A stretch of DNA of 64,000 nucleotides from Megaleporinus macrocephalus. Taxonomy: Eukaryota; Chordata; Actinopteri; Characiformes; Anostomidae. Under the pieces are notes generated by a model. The model was not told where the DNA came from, searched no databases, and was given only the letters and a program-made list of their open reading frames with translations. Within the stretch, counting starts at the first letter, position 1; each line of letters begins with the position of its first letter. The position numbers and the translations under genes were made by a program. Of this stretch, positions 11,301 through 24,300 are shown piece by piece. Where the stretch lies: the NCBI GenBank assembly GCA_021613375.1, contig CM038706.1, positions 23,320,866 to 23,384,865 of the forward strand, read 5' to 3'.

Positions 11301-14300
11301 ACGTTTGAATTATGCTGACATTTTGAAAATTTTATAGAATTCTTCTTTAAGCCATTTCTTACAGCAGTACGAGTACTGCAGTAATCTACTGAATCTGACG
11401 ACACTGTTCATAACCAGCCCTTACATATCATACTTTAAGAATAAATGTGTCTTAATGTGCAGGTTTAATTCAATGTCCACATGAGGGGAGGCATAAAACA
11501 GCCTGGTTTTGTTTTTCCTGCTCTGGTCTTGGGTATTTACCACCTTCCGTTTCCTTTCCAGCCAAAGAGGAGCAGAGTCTACCGGAGGTCTGTGGTAGAG
11601 CAGCTGCTGTAGGAAACTCCAGGTGAGTTCAGTTCAGGATGGAGAACAGGAGTTACCCTACAGCCTTAGCGCTGCTCTCACGCCAAACCCACACTGTGTG
11701 TGTGTGGTCACGTTTGGCTTTTACCAGGACCTACCGAGAACAGACTAGCCAAAAGAAATGGCTACCTCGGAATGCGGAGGTGGATGACGTTTGGAAAACT
11801 TCAGTCCAGCCTCTAAAATGGCCTGCGTTTTTTTTTAACAAATAGCTTTGTCGGTCACTGTTTTTTTTCTTGATTGTGATGGTATGTTTGTGACTCACTT
11901 TGCAGTGTGGAACATCATGCAGAGACCAAGGTTCTCAAGAAAGCTTCCAGTCCTGACCTGGCTAGCACCGCAGGTAATTAAGTAGCTACTGCTCTGCTCT
12001 AAATCCAATACAACAAGAGTATGAAACATGCTGTTGTTCAAATTGCTAAGTGTGTATGATGATCATGATATCATGAAAAAACAACATTTTTCTGAGCATA
12101 ACACTTAAAATATTATCATATTATGCATGTCTATATTCACACTTGTCTGTCCCATTTGTTTGGACTGGCTTTAGTACAAATGCCTAAACGGTTACCATAG
12201 CAGACATTAGTTTTATCTATTCTTAAGTTCAGAAGCAATATATTGGCCCTTTTTGGATATTACTTGCTTCTTTGCATAATTTTTGACAATTATACAGATA
12301 AACAAAGACAACATGTAGCTACATGCTGTTGGTGCCAATATGACTTTCGAAAGATACAGTTGTGAACCACTCTTCTGCTGTAAAGTTTGTTTCAAAACTT
12401 GATACGCGTTGGTTTTCTTAAATAAGAGACACAAACACAAGTTAACCATGTTTTAGTTTTGTTACTATCTATCTTCCCTAGGTAAAGGAGTTGTAATAGT
12501 ATAAGCCTAAGCAGTCATTTCCATTTCTATTTCTGTCATGCATAGGCCTTACACCACCAGCTACACCACCTCATCAGATGTGGAAGCCCTTGGCACCAGT
12601 TGCATTATTAGGAAAACCAAAGAAGTCTGAAGTGCCCAAACCAACTCTAACCAAGGCCATTCAGATAGAGCCCCGGCCCCTTACTTCAGGCAAGCTGCCC
12701 AGTAAGCCTCAGGTGTCCCTTACCCTTGGGCCAACCCAGCCATTTTCCCTAGACCATGATTACTGCATCGTTCCTAAAGAGGTCTCCCAGAAAGAGCTTG
12801 GCAGTCGCTGGAACATCAAGCATCAACAATCAAGCATCATGATCAAATCTATTGAGCTGCCCTCTGACCACAAGGCACCCCAGCAGTATGACTCCAAGCT
12901 CGGTTTAGGCTCTGTTGCTGCAGAAGGCATCCAGAAAAATCTCAAACCCAGTCAGCCCGAACAAGAGCCCTTGACTAGCACAATCATGGTTACTCCAGAT
13001 GCTTCTCCTGATAGGATGGATTCTAAGTGTTCTTTGCAGAATGAGGATGGCAGTAGATGCCAGAAATACCAAGGATACTCTGAACGATCTCCCAGCCCTT
13101 ACAACCACAAAAGAGGCCGCTCCCAGAGAACATACAGAACTCGAATATGTAGCAGCTCTGGATCCAGATCTAGCAGCTCTGAATCCTCCAGGTCACGCTC
13201 ACGTTCACCCTCCAGGAAAAGGTTAGCCATGTTGTAGTAACTCATCTGTTTTAGTTACAGTTATGATCAACAATCTGAATAATGACATACCAAACCAACC
13301 ATTTTGTTGCATACAAAGAAACCTAAAGTTTCTCTTTTCCCGCAGATACAGGTCTGGCCGCTACAGCAGCAGTTCCAGGTCACCTCCTAGGTACCGTTCC
13401 CGCTCCCGCTCCCGTTCCTACTCGCGGTCAGTTTCCCCTCCTCGCCGACGTAGGTCCTCATATTCCAGCTCATGTTCTGGGTCCTGGAGCCACAGTCAGT
13501 CCAGATCTCGGTCTCGTTCCCGATCTCGCTCCCGATCCGGGTCTCGCTCTCCTCAGCACAGACAACGACACTGGAACACTCATCTCAGGTGAGAATTGTA
13601 GCATGTGTGTCTTTTAAAAACAAACAAGTGTTTTTCATAATGTTCTTAAGTTGCCATGTAGTCAAAAAGGGTATAGCTGCAAGCGTCTACTTAATGTTTT
13701 AGGGGGGTTAGTTATGCTAATGTACATCTACAAAATGGGCACTTTATAAATAACAAAGCACCCCATTAACCCTCATATCAGGAGTTTTATTTATGTGCTA
13801 CATTTGTCTTTGATTTATAAACAGTTTTAGGAGAGGAACTGAAACAATGGCAGAACAGTGATTTGCTGACCTTTTTGTCTTTTCCCTGGTAGTCCTAACC
13901 ACAGAGCCACCTACCGCTTTGATTCAAGGGATACTGAGGAAACACGAAGGCGCAAGGAGAAAGCTATTGTGAGTATATGCTTCATTGGGATTGTAGCAGT
14001 TTCATTAACCTCTTTAACTGGAATTGAATAACAGACTTAATATTGTTTCATGCTGATTTCAGGAGGAGCGAAGAGTGGTTTACGTAGGACGCATTCATGG
14101 GGGTATGACCCGTAAAGAGCTGAGGGAGCGTTTCTCCTACTTCGGAGAGATAGAGGACTGCACTGTGCACTTTAGGGAGCAAGGGTGAGGACACCAACTA
14201 GTGTTGGTTTTGAGCTTGTATTAAGAAATGCAACTGGTTTTCTTCGCAAGCACTCTGTTATAATCAATCAACTTTATATTGCAGAGACAACTACGGCTTT

Positions 14301-15075
14301 GTGACATACTACAGCACCAAGGATGCATTTAATGCTATAGAGAACGGAAGCAAACTACGACAGCAGAATGAGCTTCCATTCGATCTGTGCTTTGGAGGCA
14401 GGAGACAGTTTTGCAAGACCAGTTATGCTGATCTTGGTGAGTTACACTTTTTGTTGTCTGCACTATTGGGAAAAGATGAGATGCAGCTTTCCAGAATGAG
14501 TTTAATCTGGTTTGTAGTTCAAATCTACATTATTTGATACTGATTGCATAATAGAGTGATGAAGCCTGGAAAGGTCAAATATTTCACTCAAATGTTTTCA
14601 GCTTTTATAATTATGAATGCTGAAACTCTTCAACTAGGTCATCGTTAGTTCACATTGCCCCCCTTTGTAAGGCTTCAGAGTATCATTAAGATTTCTTGGA
14701 TATATGAATGATGGCCTATTGTGGAGCCACATAAAATGTATAATAAGTACGCTCATCAGTCAGACGCATTCTGAAAAATACAGGATTACTTGTCCAAAGA
14801 ACAAGACTTCTGCCCAGAGTCTCTTGGCAAGGAATGGGATGAGGCCATATTTGGTGCTCACTTCTTTCAGCCTACTTGGACAAAAGTCACATTACCCACA
14901 TTGCTGTGGCACAACCAGTACGTAAGAAAATTATCATTTATTTCTCACAACCAGTCTTATTTGTTCTCTTCTAGATTCAAATCAGGATTACGATCCAGTC
15001 CCTGCGAAGCGTAAGTTTGATGCACTAGACTTTGACACTTTACTTAAGCAGGCTCAGAGGAGCTTGAAAAGGTAA
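5320..15075 (+). CDS. pprc1: PPARG coactivator-related protein 1 (PRC), 14 coding exons
   Basis: Nuclear transcriptional coactivator of the PGC-1 family, which drives nuclear genes for mitochondrial function. Coding exons: 5320-5400, 7483-7614, 7762-7914, 8050-8127, 8263-10129, 10237-10290, 11562-11622, 11906-11973, 12546-13221, 13346-13588, 13893-13968, 14063-14184, 14285-14436, 14975-15075. All introns are GT-AG; phases agree and give 1287 aa, against about 1660 in human. Family marks: N-terminal acidic activation region with LLTALTEILDN (exon 3), the large low-complexity central exon 5 with Lys-rich tracts and Pro-rich stretches, TPPATPPHQMWKPLA (exon 9), the HCF-1-binding motif DHDY at residues 901-904, an Arg/Ser-rich domain (exons 9-10), and a C-terminal RRM (RNP2 VVYVGRI 1168-1174; RNP1 DNYGFVTY 1205-1212). 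The start was chosen for the MAAR match to the human N-terminus and a good Kozak context (A at -3, G at +4). An in-frame ATG at 5242 would add 26 residues. The N-terminal LxxLL box reads LRKFM at residues 123-127. The assignment is secure. Confidence 0.95.
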
Positions 15076-15450
15076 CACTGAGGAACGAGGACATTGGAGG
15101 AGAGATCATCAATTACCTCAGTGCAACAGGCTAACGCGCACACCAATGCTGCCCTTCAGTTAATGTCATTTTTGGTTGTTTTTCTTTTTTTCCCCTCTGT
15201 TTGTGGTTTTGTTTCCGCAAGTTTACACCTTCTATTGAAGTGAAGATTTGTATGAAAAAGTAAAAGAAGAAAAAAATAGAATACAATGAAATTATGTAAT
15301 GAAAAATAGGAATTTTTTTAAAGGAAGAATTTATTTAAATGCCTGATCTGAAAGGAATACAGATACATTTTATCAACTTGGAAACAGAAGTTGAACAAGT
15401 GCACAGTGCTGATGGATGGATTTACATTGCTGAAAATGTATTTCAACCCA

Positions 15451-15456
15451 AATAAA
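15451..15456 (+). other. pprc1: pprc1 poly(A) signal
   Basis: AATAAA 376 bases after the pprc1 stop, followed by a T/G-rich stretch. It implies a 3'UTR of roughly 15076-15475. Confidence 0.75.
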
Positions 15457-15475
15457 ACCCTTAAAATATATTACT

Positions 15476-15841
15476 GTGTTTGATATCCTTGTGTCCTAGT
15501 GTGTATTCAGAAGCAGTATATAGTGGGTCGGTGTAGAAGGCTGCCAGGATTCTTCATAATGTGACACTGAATACCAGACTTAGCTTACAAGACTAAGAAA
15601 CCTGTGAGGTTATGAAGCATAGCTTAAACACATTGTTGACAATGTGGCAGAAATCCCAGTGAATTTACTGATTAGGAAAACAACTACAACTGCTTCGTCT
15701 TTTTATCAAATAGATATGAAATGGTCTCAGACTAAAGGGGTCTCAGAGCTGGAGTCATATTAATACCCTGGTTTGTTACCATGTTTTTTCAAAGGATGTT
15801 AATTCTGTGTTTTTCAAATATCTCCATGAGGTCCAGTCATA
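15476..15841. other. Intergenic, nothing recognised
   Basis: Short gap between the pprc1 3' end and the inverted-repeat element. No coding or RNA feature was seen. Confidence 0.5.
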
Positions 15842-16592
15842 CCTGATCAGCCAAAACATTATAACCACCTCCTCATATCTGCACACATTGTTTTATCAGC
15901 TCCACTGACCATATAGGAATACTTTTTGTTGTTCAACAATTTACAGACTGTAGTCCATCTGCTTCTCTGCATACATTGTTTATCCCCTTTTACCCTGTCC
16001 TTTAATGGTCCGGCCCCCTCGGAGCAGGTATTATTAGGGAGGTGGCTCATTCTCAGTACTGCGGTGACTCTGATGTGGTGGTGTGTCAGTTTGTGCTGTA
16101 CTGGTGTGAGTGGATCAGACACAGTAGTGCATTTAAACACCCCTGTGTCACTGCTAGACTGAGAATAGTGTCCTGTGGGCAGCATCCTGTGACCACTGAT
16201 GAAGTACTAGAGGATGACCAACACAAACTGGGCAGAAACAGATGAGCTATCATCTGACTTCACATCTGCAAGGTAGGAGTGTCTAATAGAGTGGACGCAG
16301 TGTTCAAAAACTGCAGGAGCACTGCTATGATCCACTCATACCAGCACAACATCAGTTTCACTGCAGAGCTGAGGATGAGCCACCACACAAATAATATCTG
16401 CACTGTAGTGGTCCTTTGGGGGTCCTGATGATTGAAAAACAAGGTAAAAGGTGCCTAAAAAGTAAGCAGCGAAACAGATACAGAGTACAGCCTGTAAATG
16501 CAGAACTACAAAGTGCTCCTGTCTTGTAAATGGAGCTGATAAAATGGATGATGTGTAGATACAAGGTGGTGATGTTATGGCTGGTCAGTGTA
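15842..16592. mobile_element. 750-bp long-inverted-repeat (fold-back) transposon
   Basis: The outer ends are imperfect inverted repeats: CTGATCAGCCAAAACATT at left and the complement of ATGTTATGGCTGGTCAG at right. The pairing continues inward over most of the element. TTTTATCAGCTCCA (left) pairs with GGAGCTGATAAAATGG (right), and GTACTGGTGTGAGTGGATCA (about 16098) pairs with TGATCCACTCATACCAGCAC (about 16327). The whole unit is therefore one imperfect palindrome with arms of about 300 bp. Open frames across it on both strands are by-products of the palindrome. The type resembles unclassified DNA-transposon repeats common in fish genomes (from memory). A decayed relative lies at 38049-38605. 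Confidence 0.8.
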
Positions 16593-17315
16593 TGTTTTTG
16601 ACAGTATAAAAAGCTATAAAACTTTTATAAGGCCATTGTGCAACAGCTCTTTATCGATTAAAATTGGAGGCAATTTTGGTTACTGTGCGGTGGAATCGTA
16701 TAAGTAAACAGTTTTTGATCTGATTGGCTTGCCTTGTATTGTGCTACATATAAAAAGCATTTGGAGCTGAAATATGCTTCATAACTTCCACAAAAGTGAG
16801 AATGGCAAAACTGTAAATATTTTTTGAGTTTTTGTAAAATCCCAAAAGCAATTCAAAACAGTAACTGTTTTGTAAAAGAAAATATGTTAATTTATTTGTG
16901 TTGTATGTCCACATTCACTGTAAAAAAACCCAATGAATTCAACTTTTACCTGTACAAGAAAACGTCAGTATCGGTACAGACAGCAATTGCCAAACAATAT
17001 TTGGCTGCCTTCAGGGTGCAGAACAGGCAACCTCTGCTCACATTTTCCCTCTGTACAGTTCAACTTGCATGTGTTTCAGCTATGCGTTATTAAACAAGGA
17101 AAGCAATTCAGCTGGCTATATTGAAAATATAGCTTAAACGTGCATGGCTACTACAGGTTTTAAAAATATAAATAAAAAAGAAATTCTAGGGGTGGCTCCA
17201 TACCCCTTTTTAATGTACGATACTCAACACAATACATCAGACACAGTCTTTTTTCTTTACTTAAATAATTAAGCTGTTACTAATGCATTGTTCTGGATGA
17301 ATCTTGCCTAATATG

Positions 17316-17412
<97 letters not shown>

Positions 17413-17940
17413 ATAATTCTGTTATTAACAACGTCCGCCAACAAAGTCCAACCTGTTCATCATTTGAACTGTGGCGCTAAGATAAGTACAACCCTTTGCA
17501 GTGCTAACGGGGCCGCTCGAAAATTTCACATTTACGTGCGGAAAATCGCTGGTCTTTATTAAAATTTCTAAAAAAAAATCGCGCGTACAATAGATATCAA
17601 TAAAAACATATAAAAACGTTAACAATTTGATCATCTATCATGTCGTTTCACACATTTCGACAGTTTTTTCCATCTGAATTCCCCATGGAGACCTTTAAGC
17701 AGGCACGCACTAGCGCAGAGATATTTCACCCGGGAGATGAGCAACTCGTTCCGTATCCTCTTTGAGAGAATCACAAACTGCATCCGCCACAGTAACGAAA
17801 CACTGTTCAGGATTAAAACTGTTCATTTTTATATATTATGTGATTGCGAGTGACTTCTGTCTCCCCTGTGCATAAATAATGACTTTATAATAGTTCTCTC
17901 GTTTTCTTGACAAGTAGTGTACTGTTTCGCCCCTTTATCA
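16593..17940. other. Intergenic, AT-rich
   Basis: No gene recognised. It contains the compound microsatellite listed separately and AT-rich sequence. From about 17430 the sequence becomes more CpG-containing as it nears the oga promoter region. Confidence 0.5.
17310..17410. repeat. (TA)n(GA)n compound microsatellite
   Basis: About 65 bp of alternating TA with one TG interruption, passing directly into about 35 bp of GA repeats. Confidence 0.95.
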
Positions 17941-18550
17941 TAGTCTTTGATTAAGAGTCGGTTTTTGACGCTGTAACTGGCTGTGACCGGTTCAAACTGG
18001 TTTTCTGCGTCTGCGCAGTGAGTGTAAACAGGAAGAGAAAATTAGACCAGTAGATGTTGATGAACGCGACGGTAAATGTTGCAGGTTGCGACCGTTTTTT
18101 TGTAGTAACGCTTGAAATTCTGTACATGTACTTGAGCTCTTCGTGCAGCCACATTTATCACGAAATGTACTGCTTCCAGCGGAACAGCGACAAACGCGCC
18201 AGCTGAAAAAAACATTGGTGCTAATTCGCAGCAAACGATAGCGTCTTTGACAGGATTGAAAGCAGATCAAACTAGATGTTTTTGGGTGGCTGAATTCAGA
18301 CAGACGCACCTTTTACGACATCCTAACACAGCGTTTCTGCGGTTAACGCTCTTCTTTAAAGAAGATTTAGCTTGCCATAGCTAAATAGCTATTTGCTCTC
18401 GGTTTTCCGCTGCCTGCTCGTCGACTAGATGGCCTACTAACCTAGCTTTTGAAGTGTGGTCGTTCGAGGAACGGGGAATATTTAACATTAGCTAGCTATC
18501 TACAATACAGACCGAAAAGTTGTTTAGGTTGTTGGCGAAATCTCTTAAAA
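17940..18550 (+). promoter_or_regulatory. oga: Probable oga promoter and 5'UTR
   Basis: CpG-containing, TATA-less sequence directly upstream of the oga start codon. A CTGCGCAG core (about 18011-18018) resembles an NRF-1-type site. There is no splice acceptor immediately before the ATG, so exon 1 probably runs continuously from the 5'UTR. The extent is inferred only. Confidence 0.4.
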
Positions 18551-21284
18551 ATGGTTCAAAAAGACAAAATCGTCGAAACCTCTCAGTCAGAGAGTGACCC
18601 GAGCCCGGGAGGGACGGAGGCCGGTGTCGAGGTGCAGAGCTCCGTCGACGAGCACAATATTGTGGTTGAGAGAACAGGCCGGAGAAAATTCATCAGCGGG
18701 GTTGTGGAGGGTAAGTTAACATTAATTACATAAAGATAGTGTGCATTTTTTAAGATATAAGAGTTCACATAACATTTTTTAAATTATCTATTTAATTAAT
18801 CTGTGACTGTCAGACAAAGTGGGGTTTCTCCAAATAAAAAAAATGTCTTATTAATCTTCATTCCTCGAGATGCAAAAAGCGTGATTCAGAGTAGAGAAAT
18901 GACAGAAATTACATTCTTCGTTTTCTGTATGGTGGTGTTAACCGGAATTGGGTCAGGATGTCTGCAACACAAATACAGACATTTGATCAACTATACAAAA
19001 TAACCAGTGACCCTACAGGTGTTTTCAGGGTTTCTGTGTGTATTGTTGATAAATAAAATCTAAAAATAAGCTTTTTGGTGACTTTGGTGCCCTTCTGCCA
19101 TGAATAGATTAAAGTGAAAGCACTAAAAGTCATTTTAAGACAAAACTTCATCATAAAACTATTTTAGCACAGTGTATCCGATGTCAGACAAATTACTTAA
19201 TGTAGTAACTTTATGTGAAAGGCTTTTTATTTTTTATTGAATGTGCTGTTTTTTAATGTTTTTTTTGTCTCAGTAAATGTAGGTTTAGTTTATTGTTGTG
19301 TGTAAACATAGCTACTCTGACAGTTGTAAAAGAAATTGGTTAAAGTATGCTCCGTTTTGGAATGTGTGCTATGTGTGCAAACTGATTGTTTAACTTCTTT
19401 TGTTTGTTTCAGGCTTTTATGGTCGACCATGGACAATGGAACAAAGAAAAGAGCTGTTTAGGAGGTATTACTTCTTTTTTCACCATTATATGATGTTGTG
19501 TCATGGTGCATTGCATTGATGTAATATTGACATTGATGTTTATGAGTCTTTTTTTTGTCTATTTGTTTTATACAGGCAGCAGAAATGGGGATTGAACACA
19601 TACCTGTATGCACCTAAAGATGATTACAAGCACAGAATGTTTTGGAGAGAGATGTACTCAGTTGAAGAAGCAGGTAAAAGCCTGTTATATACTGTATATC
19701 TGTAAGTGTCTCTTTAAAGATGCCATAAATTGCATTTGAGTCTATTATCGAATCTATTATTAGATGTCTGCATGAAAGGTATGTGATTTTGGTTAAAGTT
19801 AAAATGATCAACATGTCCATTTACAGCTCTTTGATTTGGCCCTTGAATGAAACAAGCTGTTTTCTTTTTTGAAAGGGAAATGTCCACACAGACTATAAAA
19901 AAGGAATATAAAGTGAACTTAAAGCTTGGCCATCATACTATATAGTTAGCTATGTTACTAAAAACTACTAGCATTGATACTTGAGGCCTGTTAATAGCAT
20001 TCATATGGAATAGGAAGCCAGTTTCACACTCATTAAAACATGAACATCAACAGTTAGGTACAGACATCACTTTCGCGGTCTGAAATTGTAGGTTTCTCTT
20101 TATGCTTTTTTGGTTCTATATTCCAAACTCTCAAATATGCCAATCAAAATGCAGTTTCCCATTTTATGGCAAGTGTTAGTAGTATCCTGCTAGAATAGAA
20201 AACCATAATTTAAGTGTAATTTTTTTGTTGTCACAGAACAACTCATGACTCTTATAAGTGCTGCAAAAGAGCATGGAATTGAGTTCATTTATGCAATCTC
20301 CCCTGGTCTGGATATAACATTCTCAAATCAGAAGGAAGTCTCTACACTGAAAAGGAAGCTGGACCAGGTAAAGTTACATCTTTACCCGAGAATAAGCATT
20401 GTTTTCATAATATTAATCTGGTTTCACATTGCACTGACTAATCACATTCTTAATTTCAGGTCTCTCATTTTGGGTGCAAGTCCTTTGCTTTACTTTTTGA
20501 TGACATTGATCACAACATGTGTCCAGCTGACAAAGAAGTTTTCAGCTCGTTTGCACATGCACAAGTGTCTATAACCAATGAGATCTTCCAGTATTTGGGA
20601 GAACCTGAAACCTTTTTATTTTGCCCCACAGGTATGTTTTTATGATCTTTATATAGCACAGCTGAATTAAGCTGAATTGGTGTTTGTGTTCTGTTTGTTC
20701 AAATTTGTAACCTTGTCTTTATCAGAGTACTGTGGAACCTTTTGCTATCCAAACGTGCCCCAGTCACCGTACCTGCGCACAATTGGTGAAAAGCTGCTGC
20801 CTGGCGTAGATGTTTTGTGGACGGGTAAATATGTAACGTGTGTTTGTGCACAAATTTAAGTTAACAAGCATAATTTGGCCACTGATCATAGTTTTTTGTT
20901 TTGTTTTTAAAGGTCCAAAGGTGGTTTCCAAAGACATAACTGTCGAATCTATTGAAGAGGTCACAAAAATTCTGAGAAGACCTCCAGTTATCTGGGATAA
21001 TATTCATGCCAACGATTATGATCAGAAAAGGCTGTTTCTGGGCCCATACAAAGGCAGGTCTACAGAACTTATTCCACGACTTAAGGGAGTCCTCACCAAC
21101 CCCAACTGTGAATTTGAATCCAACTTTGTGGCCATTCACACATTAGCTACATGGTATAAATCAAACATGAATGGGGTGAGAAAGGACGTTGTCATGAGTA
21201 AGTATGCCCCTAAATGCCTAAATACTTTTTATTACTAAATGTACAGTACTTCCGAACCATCTGTTATGTAGACTTGACTCTTGC

Positions 21285-21367
<83 letters not shown>

Positions 21368-24300
21368 CACCTTGGGTTATGCTTAAACCTTCTGTATTAT
21401 TTGCACACTTTGAAAATGTGCACAGATTTGGAAGAACAGCCAGGCCGTAATAAGTCACTGTTTACGAATACTTTAATACATAATTGTCTTCTTTATGATA
21501 CTCATATAATGGTTCTGAGTATATTGCAGCTTTTATTTAAAACATAAAGAGTTAGATGATCATTGTGTCATTGTTGTCAGTGAGGTCCTAATTGTATGTG
21601 AAATTAAAAATGTGCTCATTTGGCTGATCAGTTGAAAACAAAAGTTTCTTTTCATTGTTTTTTCTCAGCGGATAGTGAAGACAGTACGGTTTCCATTCAG
21701 ATTAAGTTAGAGAACGAGGGCAGTGATGAAGAACTGGAGACAGACATCCTCTACAGCCCACAGATTGCTCTTAAGCTGGCTCTTTCTGAGTGGCTGAGCG
21801 AGTTTGGAGTGCCTCATCAATACAACAGTAATTGCCCTTTTTATGCTAACTTGTATAACTCTTTTCCGCCCAGTGATGGCAAATGATAACATAGTTTTTA
21901 ATATTGCTTGTCATGCTTTATGTTTTAATAGGGTACATGTCAATATAACTAAACACTTAATGTGTCAGTAAAGCCAGTGCTGGTGTTTTGTTTATTTTAA
22001 TCACATCAACTTTCCTGAAATTATGATCTCCTAGAGGGGATACCAAAAGTGCAACCTGGCCCAATGCATTGAAACGTGCATTTCTTGAATGAAAGATAGA
22101 TATGCATATGATTTATTTTTGCAACTAGTATGTACTTTTTATTTTAGGGAATCTACCTGTGTTTTGCTCATTATTACTGTTTTGGCAGGTCGTCAGGTAG
22201 CTCACAGTGGAGTTAACAGCTCCTCGGTTGATGTTCCATTACTGACTACCCCTTCTCTGGGGTCCTCCACTACAGTTACCACAGTGTTCCAGCAACCCAT
22301 TATGAGCCCTACTGCTCCACTCAATGATGAGCCACACACACTGCACAAAGAGGAGGATGAGGAAGAGGTGGAGGTGGAGAAGAAAGACTCAGATGAGGAG
22401 CCCATGGAGATGGTGCTGGAGAAACAAGATGAGGTGGAGGATGCCAAGAATGTCAACCAGATCCTCACAAAGATTGTTAAAGCCACAATGTCAGAGGACC
22501 TAAAGCCCATGGACACAGATAAAGAGAGCTTAACAGAGTCCAAGTCTCCAGAGATGTCTATTCAGGAAGACTTAGGCAGTGATGTTGCACCCATGCAGAC
22601 AGATGAGCAGCTCAATAAGGAAGTGTTTGTTCCCGGGCCCAGCGAGAAACCTCTGTTTACAGCCGAGGCACTCACGCTGGAGGACCTGACCCTGCTGGCA
22701 GAACTTTTCTACCTTCCTTATGAACATGGTCCCAAGTCAGTTCAGATGCTTAAGGAGTTCAACTGGCTGAGAGCAAACAGCAGCATCGTCAGTGTAAATG
22801 CCAAATGCGAGGAACCAGAGAAGGTCAGTGGTGTAAGCAAAGAGTTCTGTAAAAATAAAAAGACTTTTAATTCTTATAGATTAATTTTGGTAGTTTACTA
22901 AACATACCATAGTACAACAACAGTATATAGCATCATATATGATGCGTCTTTTAATTTAGATACTGAGACTTTCTGGTGAGTAAAAGTTTATTGAGCTCAA
23001 CCCTGAAGTTGAAAGAGTAATGAAATAAAACAAAATAGAAATGTAAAATGGAAAAGATTTGTTTTTTTAACCAGGTTCAATTACAAGGTGTTCTTTAAAA
23101 AAAAATTATGAAAGCGAACCTGAAACTTAATCTAGAAATATTGCGTCTATGCCAAAGCTCCTTAGTTACACAGTAGGTATGTATTACCTGGAAATATTTT
23201 GTGTATTTCAAATGGATTCATTTTGCATAGCTCATATTTATGGAATTGAATAACAGATTTAAATAGGCTTTCATCTAAAGTGTCTCACCATGTTATAACA
23301 GTTTTCCCTTCTGGGGTTAATTTCACAAGCTTTACTTAAACTAGTTTATTGTGTTGATGTGATGGAACAGAATTGGTGGCAACAGATATTCATATGGGAA
23401 ATGCTAAGGGGTTGTCAAGGAGGGCATGTTAAATCAAGTAATGAAATAGAGCCAAAGAAGGGAGTGACTGTGGTGCATCAAAATGGAGGAAATGCAGTCT
23501 CTTTTCTTACCACTTGGTGGTGCTTTTAAAGCAAGAAAGGGAGTTTTATTGCTGGGAGAGACTCCCCTATGTGCTGTTTCTAAACATTTTTATGAAATAT
23601 TTACTGTCCAGTATTTTAATAGGTTTCTTTTTCTGCCAGGTGACTGAATGGCACACCCGAGCTGAGAATTTTGAGGAGATGTGTTGCTCTGTCATGCACA
23701 TGTTCACCAAACTCTCCAACTCTGCCAACAGGACCATTCTGTATGACCTTTATCCCTATATCTGGGATATAAAGAGTATCATCTCAATGGTCAAATCATT
23801 TGTACAGTGGTTAGGTATGTATTACTCCGCTCTTTATGGCTGATTTTCAGGGTTTTTATTTGTTTATTTGTTTGTTTTACACTCATTTAGTACATGCTTA
23901 AGTACACTCTAAAAGAGTGAAGGCAAATGGGGCATTCATTTTTTCCCTAAAATTAAATATTTAGACTTACTATAACATAGTAAGGGTGTTGTTTTATCAA
24001 GCATGTCATACCTTTTCTGCTGTGATAGCAACATCTGTAAGAATTCCAGCCCCCACAGTGCATTTTTCAACAGATGGCAAAGCATATTCTTAGACCTGAT
24101 AGGGTAAATTATCACTTCTCACTTTACGCCTGTTCATAGGACAAAAATATATCACCTCTATTCTCACACATTATGTAAGCTCACACAAGCCTCTCTTCCT
24201 TAAGTTAGGCTGTTCACAGAAGTAAAGCAAGGTTTACCTCATTGCTTCACTTTTTTGTTTATTTTTATTATTTTTCTTTCTCTTTTTTTTTTGGTGTTTG

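Noticed and set aside
15859..16245. Overlapping open frames on both strands, some about 100 residues
   Set aside because: They lie inside the long inverted-repeat element, and the two strands mirror each other.
17170..17210. Small hairpin AGGGGTGGCTCCATACCCCT
   Set aside because: Only a 6-bp stem; below what would suggest an RNA gene.
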